DNA from: an uncultured Bacteroidales bacterium
GTDB lineage: Bacteria; Bacteroidota; Bacteroidia; Bacteroidales; UBA932
Assembly (NCBI GenBank): GCA_934725285.1
Contig: CAKVBK010000051.1
Coordinates: 1 to 11,808, forward strand
Length of the DNA: 11,808 nucleotides
Reading direction: 5' to 3'
Every line of letters starts with the position of its first letter. Position 1 is the stretch's first letter. Made by a program: the position numbers and the translations under genes. Below the pieces are notes generated by a model. It was not told the DNA's origin. It searched no databases and was given only the letters and a program-made list of their open reading frames with translations. This document shows positions 1 through 5,923 of the stretch, piece after piece.

Positions 1-125
1 TCGTCCGGAAAAAGATATTCAGAAATAGCGAGTACCGCGGGATGGTTCGCGACCTTGTTCAAAGCCTCGACCGCCTCTGCATCATTATAAGGGCAGATGC
101 TTTCAAATTCAGATGAATCAGCCAT
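1..125 (-). CDS. Probable lysophospholipid acyltransferase, N-terminal fragment (runs off left edge)
   Basis: Only the first 41 codons are in the window; the frame is open to the left edge. The ATG at 123-125 follows a well-matched promoter. The visible protein begins MADSSEFESICPYNDAEAVE and ends SEYLFPD. The pattern (acidic/aromatic start, PYND near residue 12, a helix of about 20 residues, then a hydrophobic stretch ending FPD) is what I recall at the N-terminus of Bacteroidales proteins annotated as 1-acyl-sn-glycerol-3-phosphate acyltransferase. Those enzymes acylate lysophosphatidate in phospholipid synthesis at the inner membrane. The catalytic HX4D motif would lie beyond the window, so the call rests on N-terminal resemblance only. 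queA lies 85 bases upstream on the same strand. Confidence 0.5.
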   Translation of the reverse strand, partial: MADSSEFESICPYNDAEAVEALNKVANHPAVLAISEYLFPD

Positions 126-150
126 AATAAATCATCATTTGTAATCTATG

Positions 151-182
151 CAAATGTAAGCAATTTACTCAACATTCGCAAA
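151..182 (-). promoter_or_regulatory. Bacteroidota-type promoter for the acyltransferase gene
   Basis: On the minus strand, TTTG (179-182) is followed after exactly 20 bases by TACATTTG (151-158), a full match to the Bacteroidota -33/-7 consensus TTTG-N19-21-TAnnTTTG. The -7 box ends 25 bases before the ATG at 123-125. The gene therefore probably has its own transcription start rather than depending only on read-through from queA. Confidence 0.7.
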
Positions 183-210
183 GAGTAGCAATCATCAATC
201 CACAAAGGAC

Positions 211-1425
211 TTAGGAATCACGTCGGAAAAGAAGCGAACTGTCACCGTAACTCAGGAACCTGAAGCCGTGCCCAAGGGCGTAGTCGTAGATGGTCTTCCA
301 ATCGCCACCGACAAAAGCGGAAATCAGCAGAATCAGAGTGCTTTCCGGCTGGTGGAAATTGGTTATCAAAAGATCGACAAGCCTGAAACGGAAGCCGGGC
401 ACAATGATGATCCTTGTACCTGCCTTGAGTTCTTTCAGACCGTTCCTTTCCAAATATGTGATAATCGCATCCAAGGACTCTTCCAACGAATATGAATATT
501 CACGCTCGTACGGAGCCCACTGGCCTACATCCTCAGGTTTGCCCTTCTCGATGCAACTCACACCTACATAGTACAAAGACTCCAAAGTACGGACGGAAGT
601 CGTCCCCACAGCGATCAGCCTGCCCTTATTGGCACGTATACGTTTGAGAAGATCAAGTGTTATAACAAAGGGCTCTCGATGCATAGGGTGATCAGCCACA
701 TCCGAACTCTTGACCGGAAGAAAAGTGCCCGCGCCCACGTGAAGGCAGACATTCTCACAATCAATACCCTTGGCGGCAATGCCATCCAGAACGGCATGTG
801 TGAAATGAAGTCCGGCTGTCGGAGCAGCGACGGATCCGCGAATATGGGCGTACAGAGTCTGGTAACGCTCGGTGTCGATCGATTCAGTCTCCCTGTTCAG
901 GTATGGAGGGATCGGTACGGTGCCGCACAACTCCAGAACACGGGAGAAAGGATTGCCGTCCTGCCATGAGAACTCCACGATTCCGGTCTCACCGTCACGT
1001 TCCACAAGGGTGGCTTTTAATCCCATAGTGGTGATCTGCCCGTTGTTGTCAGGGTTGTACAAGGAAAGAATATCGTTCTTCCAACGTTTTGCATTCCCTA
1101 TAACGCATTTCCAGCTGCAACGTTCCGTGGCGGCGAAAGCGGTGTTATATTCCGGTGGATTGACAGGCTCAAGGCAGAATATCTCGATGTGCGCGCCGGT
1201 TTCACGCTGAAAATGAAGCCTGGCGGGCACAACCTTGGTGTCATTGAATATCATAAGGGAGCCAGAAGGCAGGAGTGATGGAATATCCTTGAATATAAAC
1301 TCGCTGACATTGCCATTCTCATATCGAAGAAGCTTTGAGGCATCCCTTTCCGCAAGCGGATATTTTGCGATCCGCTCGTCTGGCAGTAGGTAGTTATAGT
1401 CCTCAATTTTTATCGATGGTATCAT
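211..1425 (-). CDS. queA: S-adenosylmethionine:tRNA ribosyltransferase-isomerase
   Basis: QueA transfers and isomerises the ribosyl part of SAM onto preQ1 at the wobble base of tRNA, forming epoxyqueuosine in the cytoplasm. The 404-residue product has the family landmarks in order: an LPDERIAKYPL-type start (about 14-24), FNDTKVVPARL (60-70), SVAAPTAGLHFT (198-209), HVGAGTFLPVK (229-239), GTTSVRTLES (274-283) and ITNFHQPESTLILLISAF (354-371). Typical QueA proteins are about 340-365 residues. The excess is mostly a segment at about 286-335, between the GTTSVRTLES motif and the C-terminal PGFRF element; I recall a similar insert in Bacteroides QueA. The ATG at 1423-1425 fits the N-terminal motif spacing and lies 25 bases after a promoter -7 box. 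No Shine-Dalgarno is visible. Confidence 0.96.
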   Translation of the reverse strand: MIPSIKIEDYNYLLPDERIAKYPLAERDASKLLRYENGNVSEFIFKDIPSLLPSGSLMIFNDTKVVPARLHFQRETGAHIEIFCLEPVNPPEYNTAFAATERCSWKCVIGNAKRWKNDILSLYNPDNNGQITTMGLKATLVERDGETGIVEFSWQDGNPFSRVLELCGTVPIPPYLNRETESIDTERYQTLYAHIRGSVAAPTAGLHFTHAVLDGIAAKGIDCENVCLHVGAGTFLPVKSSDVADHPMHREPFVITLDLLKRIRANKGRLIAVGTTSVRTLESLYYVGVSCIEKGKPEDVGQWAPYEREYSYSLEESLDAIITYLERNGLKELKAGTRIIIVPGFRFRLVDLLITNFHQPESTLILLISAFVGGDWKTIYDYALGHGFRFLSYGDSSLLFRRDS

Positions 1426-1450
1426 CGCGTTGAGATTTTAAAATTTCGCA

Positions 1451-1481
1451 CAAAGTTAAACTAAGTATAAGAAATATCAAA
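1451..1481 (-). promoter_or_regulatory. Bacteroidota-type promoter for queA
   Basis: On the minus strand, TTTG (1478-1481) is followed after 19 bases by TAACTTTG (1451-1458), a full match to TTTG-N19-21-TAnnTTTG. It lies 25 bases upstream of the queA ATG. It faces away from the XRE gene, so the two genes are divergent across the same AT-rich gap. Confidence 0.7.
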
Positions 1482-1856
1482 TTCTCGAAGAAGCTGTGCT
1501 TCTAAACATTTTAATATATCAGACTATTTTACACCCGTCAAAACATTGATTACATTTGTAAAATCATCAATATATGACGAAACAAATTACTTTTGTAATA
1601 TAAGATATGATTATCCTATTGTAATATGTACTGTAAATTATTTAATATCAAGATATTTACAAGTATTTAATGAATTTAAACTATAGGTAATTCACATGAA
1701 TTTCGGGTGTCACTCCCCGTTTACACTTCTCGCTTACAGATTTGTAGATAAAACTATGGTATTACTCAAGTAGATACATTGTGTTATAGAAACTATATTT
1801 TAATCCTGTTAGATACATGTTGTGGTGTCATTCACTTTTGTAACATAGATTTTTCG
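1482..1856. other. Long AT-rich intergenic region between divergent queA and the XRE regulator
   Basis: No convincing protein-coding sequence is seen on either strand here. The region is strongly AT-rich. It contains two TTAC-N4-GTAA elements (1550-1561, 1587-1598) and a TCAC variant (1832-1843). The first is flanked by ATTGAT (1545-1550) and ATCAAT (1566-1571), giving a larger imperfect inverted repeat. A short GC-rich island (CGGG at 1704-1707, CCCG at 1716-1719) stands out from its surroundings. CGGGTGT at 1704-1710 is the reverse complement of ACACCCG at 1531-1537. Function is unknown: it could be a regulatory region, a long leader or an unannotated small RNA. Confidence 0.5.
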
Positions 1857-1888
1857 ATTGCATTTCACAACTTATTGTGTTATTTTTG
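1857..1888 (+). promoter_or_regulatory. Bacteroidota-type promoter for the XRE regulator
   Basis: ATTG (1857-1860) is followed after 20 bases by TATTTTTG (1881-1888), matching the -33/-7 consensus except for the first base of TTTG. The -7 box ends 19 bases before the ATG at 1908, implying a very short 5' leader. This is one reason to prefer the 1908 start over any upstream start. Confidence 0.6.
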
Positions 1889-1906
1889 TAAACAAATCAC
1901 ATTTGT
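1885..1906. promoter_or_regulatory. Candidate autoregulatory operator: two overlapping inverted repeats
   Basis: TTTGT-AA-ACAAA (1885-1896) overlaps ACAAAT-CAC-ATTTGT (1892-1906). Both are exact inverted repeats. They fill the space between the promoter -7 box and the start codon of the XRE gene. XRE/Cro-type regulators commonly bind inverted repeats at their own promoter, so autorepression is plausible, but nothing here proves binding. Confidence 0.4.
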
Positions 1907-1907
1907 A

Positions 1908-2354
1908 ATGAACAGCAGATTGCAACGTTTTTTGGATGCCGAGAACATAACACAGTCACAGCTTGCCGAGACTTTGGGGGTGGCAAAGGCCAGCATCTCA
2001 CATATTCTTGCCGGCAGGAACAAGCCGGGGTTCGATTTCATACAAAGTATGGCTCAAAACTATCCAGACCTGAATCTGGATTGGCTGATTGCCGGAAAAG
2101 GCAAAATGTACAAGAGTCAGAGCGTCTCTCAGTCTGCACAACCCTCTGAGAAACCGATATTGACCGCCCATTGTACGGACAGCGGTCAATTATTCGATCC
2201 TCAAGAACCGGATTTATTTCAGGAGGAGCCCAAAAACATTGAGAATAAGGCACAAACATGGCAAGTCTCCAATGCCGAATCCAAACAGGAAACACCAAGG
2301 ATCACAAAAATCCTGGTTTTCTACGACAATGGGACATTCAAAGAGATCGACTGA
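1908..2354 (+). CDS. XRE-family helix-turn-helix transcriptional regulator
   Basis: A 148-residue cytoplasmic DNA-binding protein. Residues about 4-58 form a Cro/CI-type HTH: helix 2 is TQSQLAETL (15-23) and the recognition helix is AKASISHILA (26-35), followed by GRNKPGFDFI. NLDWLIAGKGKMY (56-68) is a conserved element after the HTH in small Bacteroidales regulators. Residues 69-128 are polar, Ser/Gln/Glu-rich and probably disordered. The last 18 residues return to an ordered pattern (ITKILVFYDNGTFKEID), a tail I recall in other Bacteroidetes XRE proteins. The frame stays open upstream to 1779, but the residues there are Cys- and Ile-rich and the promoter lies inside that stretch, so the ATG at 1908 is the likely start. 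Targets are unknown; it may control itself through the adjacent inverted repeats. Confidence 0.85.
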   Translation: MNSRLQRFLDAENITQSQLAETLGVAKASISHILAGRNKPGFDFIQSMAQNYPDLNLDWLIAGKGKMYKSQSVSQSAQPSEKPILTAHCTDSGQLFDPQEPDLFQEEPKNIENKAQTWQVSNAESKQETPRITKILVFYDNGTFKEID

Positions 2355-2424
2355 CATAAATCCTTTCATCAGAGAATCCGACAAAGATTTGGTTGTTTTT
2401 CGATGATAGATTTCTTTATTTGTC

Positions 2425-2432
2425 TAAATTTG
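2425..2432 (+). promoter_or_regulatory. Possible pyrD promoter -7 box
   Basis: TAAATTTG matches the Bacteroidota -7 consensus and ends 21 bases before the pyrD ATG. No good TTTG lies 19-21 bases upstream, so it is either a weak promoter or a chance match. pyrD could also be read from the XRE promoter across the 99-base gap. Confidence 0.35.
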
Positions 2433-2453
2433 CGTCAGAAAACTCAATGATGT

Positions 2454-3494
2454 ATGTACAGACAGCTCCTCAGGCCAATCTTGTTCAGATTTCCACCGGA
2501 AACGGCCCACAACCTCACATTCAAGGTACTTGGACTTCTAAGGCGGATTCCTTTCGCCGGAAAGCTGATGAAGCTTGTTTACAGCCATAACACCACGTCT
2601 CTGTCAAGAAATGTGTTCGGCATCAATTTTCCCTCTCCTGTCGGTCTTGCCGCAGGTCTGGACAAGAATGGAGAGTTTTACAATGAACTTTCTTGGTTTG
2701 GATTCTCTTTCATCGAGATCGGTTCTCTGACCCCCGAGGCTCAGCCGGGCAACCCTAAGCCACGCCTGTTCAGACTCCCCCAGGACAAAGCGATCATCAA
2801 CAGGATGGGGATCAACAACAAAGGGGTCCAGAACGCCATACGGCATATTCAAAAAGATGCGCCGAAGATTATCTTGTCAGCCAGCATCGCCAAAAACAGC
2901 ACAAGCGCTTCGGAAGAGGACACAATAGCAGATTATAAGAAGGCATTTTCCTATTTGTACGACTTTGTAGACATGTTCACCATCAATGTCTCATGTCCCA
3001 ATGTGCATGGCCTTCAGAATCTTCAGGATGTGTCATATCTGTCGGACATTCTCGACCCTTTGCTGGATTTAAGAATATGCTATGACGTTTACAGGCCGAT
3101 CTTGGTCAAGGTCTCCCCTGACATTCCTTCCGAGGAACTGGATGAGATACTGAAATATTGCATGCAGTCAGGAATTGACGGAATCGTGGCCGGAAACACC
3201 ACAAGATCCCGCGATGGACTAAGTACAGACAAGGACAGAATAGATAAAATAGGAAACGGTGGCCTTTCCGGAGCGCCGTTGTATGAAAAGAGCCTCGCGA
3301 TGGTCAAACATATTCATCAGTTCACGTCAGGAAGGCTGCCAGTGGTCGGAGTCGGTGGTATAATGTCACCGGAACAGGCAAAGGAAATGCTGGATGCCGG
3401 AGCGAGTCTGATCGAGATCTACACCGGCTTCATCTACGAGGGGCCGTCAATCGTGAAAAAAATAAACAAATACCTTGATAGTCAGACAAAATAG
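2454..3494 (+). CDS. pyrD: Dihydroorotate dehydrogenase, class 2 (quinone-linked)
   Basis: PyrD oxidises dihydroorotate to orotate, the fourth step of pyrimidine synthesis, passing electrons through FMN to membrane quinones. The 346-residue length and the helical N-terminal extension (1-45) are class 2 features; that extension docks on the inner membrane. Landmarks: SPVGLAAGLDKNG (61-73), GSLTPEAQPGNPKPRLFRLP (90-109), NRMGINNKG (116-124), FTINVSCPN (175-183), LVKVSPD (217-223), GIVAGNTT (243-250), GGLSGAPL (269-276) and GVGGI (299-303) with EIYTGFIYEGP (321-331) at the FMN phosphate site. The odd point is Cys181, where class 2 enzymes normally have the catalytic-base Ser; Cys is usual in class 1. 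The ATG at 2454 is the only start giving the full N-terminus. cinA begins 10 bases after the stop, suggesting co-transcription. Confidence 0.95.
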   Translation: MYRQLLRPILFRFPPETAHNLTFKVLGLLRRIPFAGKLMKLVYSHNTTSLSRNVFGINFPSPVGLAAGLDKNGEFYNELSWFGFSFIEIGSLTPEAQPGNPKPRLFRLPQDKAIINRMGINNKGVQNAIRHIQKDAPKIILSASIAKNSTSASEEDTIADYKKAFSYLYDFVDMFTINVSCPNVHGLQNLQDVSYLSDILDPLLDLRICYDVYRPILVKVSPDIPSEELDEILKYCMQSGIDGIVAGNTTRSRDGLSTDKDRIDKIGNGGLSGAPLYEKSLAMVKHIHQFTSGRLPVVGVGGIMSPEQAKEMLDAGASLIEIYTGFIYEGPSIVKKINKYLDSQTK

Positions 3495-3504
3495 AACTTT
3501 GAAT

Positions 3505-4773
3505 ATGGCTAACGCATCGATCTGCACTATCGGCGACGAGATTCTGATCGGCCAGATAGTTGACACCAATTCCTCGCACATTTCCGCTGCGCTTGAGGAG
3601 ATTGGTGTGAAAGTCACAAGAATGGTTTCCTTTGGGGATGACCACGAGGAAATCGTCAACAATCTGATAAATGAACTTACCCACAATGAGATAGTCATTA
3701 CCACCGGAGGTCTTGGTCCAACCAAGGATGACATCACGAAAGCGGCTCTGGCAGAGATTTCCGGAAGCAAAGGCTACGTGATGAATGACGGACAGCTCCG
3801 AATGGTCCACGAGATCCTTCATGCGAGAGGGCTTGACATCCTGGACATAAACAAGGCCCAGGCTCTTGTGCCAGACACGTGCGAAGTGATAGTCAATCAC
3901 CTTGGCACGGCTCCAATCATGGTCTTCAGATTTCCGGCGGAAAGGTTTGGGCATGAGGCGACTCTCTACGCCTTGCCAGGCGTTCCATTCGAGGCCACTG
4001 GAGCTATTCCAGACGTGATCAAGGACGTAAAAGAGCACAACACTCTCACTGACATATTCCATAAGTGCGTGATGGTCTTCGGTTTGGCGGAATCCGCCCT
4101 TTCCAAGGAAATTGAGTCTTGGGAGGATAGTCTGCCGGATGACATGCACCTTGCCTACCTGCCAAATCCTCTGACTGGAGTCCGTCTGAGACTTTCCATT
4201 TATGGTGGAGACAGAGCGGAAGAGGAAAGGCGGATTGATGAGCGATTCGCAAGTCTCAGGCTGATTTTGGGAGACAAGGTATATTCATGCAAGGATGACA
4301 CGTTGGAGAATGCGATCGGGGCGTTGTTCCGCGGCACTGGAATGACCCTCAGCGCCGCGGAGTCTTGCACCGGCGGAAAGATTTCATCTTTGATCACCTC
4401 TGTTCCTGGTTCTTCAGAGTATTACCTTGGCTCTGTCACCTCATATGCAATCCCGGTCAAGGAGAAAGTCCTTGGAGTACATGAGACGACAATCAATGAA
4501 TATGGAGTCGTAAGTTCTGAAGTGGCGGCCGCGATGGCTGAAGGAGTCAGAAAATTGACCGGAAGCACGTATGCAGTCTCTACCACAGGACTGGCTGGTC
4601 CCGGAGGTGATGAACACAACCCTGTAGGAACTGTTTGGATTGGAGTGGCTGGCCCGAACGGAACGAAAACCGTCAGAAAAGTCTACAAAAACGACAGAAA
4701 AAGGAATATCGAGAGATTCGCCGCGGCTGCGCTTGATGAACTTAGATTATTTATCATTAGGGACAACAACTAA
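3505..4773 (+). CDS. cinA: CinA: nicotinamide-nucleotide amidohydrolase / competence-damage protein
   Basis: A 422-residue, two-domain protein of normal length. Residues 1-170 form the MoCF-biosynthesis-like (COG1058) domain: ICTIGDEILIGQIVDTNS (6-23), TTGGLGPTKDDIT (66-78), LGTAP (133-137) and ALPGVPFE (156-163). A linker follows, then the PncC amidase domain from about 265: LSAAESCTGGKIS (282-294, with the nucleophile-region Ser287), GSVTSYAIPVKEKVLG (309-324) and STTGLAGPGGDEHNPVGTVW (359-378). PncC deamidates nicotinamide mononucleotide in NAD recycling; the COG1058 domain of CinA has been linked to ADP-ribose pyrophosphatase activity in some species. An in-frame ATG at 3475 lies inside pyrD. 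The ATG at 3505 matches the family N-terminus and gives a 10-base gap to pyrD. Confidence 0.94.
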   Translation: MANASICTIGDEILIGQIVDTNSSHISAALEEIGVKVTRMVSFGDDHEEIVNNLINELTHNEIVITTGGLGPTKDDITKAALAEISGSKGYVMNDGQLRMVHEILHARGLDILDINKAQALVPDTCEVIVNHLGTAPIMVFRFPAERFGHEATLYALPGVPFEATGAIPDVIKDVKEHNTLTDIFHKCVMVFGLAESALSKEIESWEDSLPDDMHLAYLPNPLTGVRLRLSIYGGDRAEEERRIDERFASLRLILGDKVYSCKDDTLENAIGALFRGTGMTLSAAESCTGGKISSLITSVPGSSEYYLGSVTSYAIPVKEKVLGVHETTINEYGVVSSEVAAAMAEGVRKLTGSTYAVSTTGLAGPGGDEHNPVGTVWIGVAGPNGTKTVRKVYKNDRKRNIERFAAAALDELRLFIIRDNN

Positions 4774-4785
4774 TTGGCAATCAAG

Positions 4786-4830
4786 AGTGATAACAAAATT
4801 GTTTGATGTAAAAACATTTTTGTTATCACT
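4786..4830. terminator. Long AT-rich hairpin between convergent cinA and dipeptidase genes
   Basis: AGTGATAACAAAA (4786-4798) and TTTTGTTATCACT (4818-4830) are perfect 13-base inverted repeats. Inside them TGTTT (4800-4804) pairs with AAACA (4812-4816) after a single T-T mismatch, leaving a 7-base loop. The hairpin starts 12 bases after the cinA stop and ends 10 bases before the dipeptidase stop, as expected for a bidirectional terminator. The stem is GC-poor and no long T-run follows the stem on either strand, so a canonical intrinsic terminator is not certain. Confidence 0.55.
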
Positions 4831-4840
4831 ATAATTTTGG

Positions 4841-5923
4841 CTATTTGGCGGCCATAGAGACAACCTCGTTGAACACGCGGAGGAAATTCTTGCCGGCTAC
4901 CTTTTCAATTTGATCATCAGAATAGCCGCGACGAGACATCTCGTCAAAGATCACTCCAATTTTCGAGATATTCTCAAGTCCGCATGGTGTCACCTCGATG
5001 CCATCGAAATCGGTGCCGATGCCGACACTGTCCATGCCAGCCACATGCACGGCATGATCGATGTGGTCCACGACATCTTTATATGAAGGCCTTGGCAGGG
5101 CCTCAAGCTCATCCTGCACTGCGTTCCAGGCGGCGGCTTTCGCCGGATTCAACGGATCGTTTATCCAATCCTGTTCCGTCCAGCTCTTTGACTCAAGGCC
5201 AGAATCAGCCAGAGTCTTCGCGAATGCATCCGAAAGAAATACCGGATAGAAATTGATTTGGATAACACCGCCATTGTCCGCGAGGGCTCGCAGCATCTCG
5301 TCGGACATATTCCTTTTATGGTGTGCAAGAGCACGGCAGCAGGAATGCGTGGATACGATTGGTGCACGTGAATATTCAAGGACATCGTAGAAAGTTTCAT
5401 CCGACGCGTGAGCGACATCGATGATCATTCCGAGACGATTCATTTCAGCGACCACTTCCCTGCCGAACGGGCTCAATCCGTGCCAACGTTTTCCTTGAGC
5501 CGCTGAATCCGCTATCGCATTGTCTCCATTGTGTGTCAATGTAATATACCTGACACCAAGTCTATGAAAAACCCTGAGCAAAGGAAGTGAACTTTGGATC
5601 GGAGCTCCGTTTTCCATACCTATGAATATGGAAATCAGCCCTTTGTCTTTATTCCTAAAGGCATCATCGGGAGTGAAGGCAAGCGATGCCGCGTCTGAGT
5701 TCGCGTCGACCGCGTCGTAGATACGGCCGATCATTTCCAAAGCGTAGCGTGTGGCCGCGTCAGGCCCCATTTCAGCAGACGTGTACAAAGCAAAAAAGGA
5801 GGCATCGACTTTCCCAGCCATAAGCTTAGGCAGATCGACATGCCCCCTTTCATTATCTTTCCCAATGTCCCGCCCCCGCATGATCATAGTCGGGGTATCG
5901 CAATGAGAATCAAGAACAAACAT
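4841..5923 (-). CDS. Peptidase M19 (renal/membrane dipeptidase family)
   Basis: A 360-residue zinc dipeptidase of the M19 family, which hydrolyses dipeptides and, in some members, D-amino-acid-containing dipeptides. The metal-site pattern is complete: His7 and Asp9 (DSHCDTP), Glu104 (GMENG), His172 (DVAHAS) and His193 (STHS). GTDFDG (303-308) contains the conserved Asp (Asp305) seen near the substrate in this family. The protein starts directly at the first metal motif, with no signal peptide or lipobox. An in-frame TAA two codons upstream (5927-5929) rules out a longer start, so it is predicted to be cytoplasmic. Its ATG overlaps the stop of the upstream DUF2807 gene by one base (TAATG), suggesting translational coupling. 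The natural substrate cannot be read from sequence. Confidence 0.93.
   Translation of the reverse strand: MFVLDSHCDTPTMIMRGRDIGKDNERGHVDLPKLMAGKVDASFFALYTSAEMGPDAATRYALEMIGRIYDAVDANSDAASLAFTPDDAFRNKDKGLISIFIGMENGAPIQSSLPLLRVFHRLGVRYITLTHNGDNAIADSAAQGKRWHGLSPFGREVVAEMNRLGMIIDVAHASDETFYDVLEYSRAPIVSTHSCCRALAHHKRNMSDEMLRALADNGGVIQINFYPVFLSDAFAKTLADSGLESKSWTEQDWINDPLNPAKAAAWNAVQDELEALPRPSYKDVVDHIDHAVHVAGMDSVGIGTDFDGIEVTPCGLENISKIGVIFDEMSRRGYSDDQIEKVAGKNFLRVFNEVVSMAAK

Larger units (their letters stand above)
1550..1908 (+). repeat. Five dispersed copies of a 12-base T(T/C)A(C/T)(A/T)TTTGTAA element
   Basis: Copies are TTACATTTGTAA (1550-1561), TTACTTTTGTAA (1587-1598), TCACTTTTGTAA (1832-1843), TTATTTTTGTAA (1880-1891) and TCACATTTGTAA (1897-1908). 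All share TTTGTAA and the same orientation. The first two are inverted repeats (TTAC-N4-GTAA). Three contain a TAnnTTTG promoter -7 box, so they may be tandem promoter elements, operator sites for the regulator encoded just downstream, or both. The shared sequence is seen directly; the role is inference. Confidence 0.5.

Noticed and set aside
679..1210. Overlapping plus-strand open frames opposite queA.
   Set aside because: They lie fully inside a clear queA gene, show no domain features and have no promoter or start context.
1779..1907. In-frame extension of the XRE regulator by 43 residues upstream.
   Set aside because: The extension is Cys/Ile/Phe-rich, unlike any HTH N-terminus, and covers the predicted promoter. 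The ATG at 1908 gives the expected family start.
2355..2453. Possible terminator hairpin after the XRE gene (ACAA at 2381-2384, TTGT at 2393-2396, then a T-run).
   Set aside because: The stem is only four bases and AT-rich; too weak to call.
3475..3504. Earlier in-frame ATG for cinA inside pyrD.
   Set aside because: It would overlap the pyrD end by 20 bases and add residues not expected in CinA. The start at 3505 begins directly with the family N-terminus.
3430..4149. A 239-codon open frame on the minus strand opposite the end of pyrD and the first half of cinA.
   Set aside because: It overlaps two well-supported genes, has no recognisable domain, and its composition is that of an antisense shadow of cinA.
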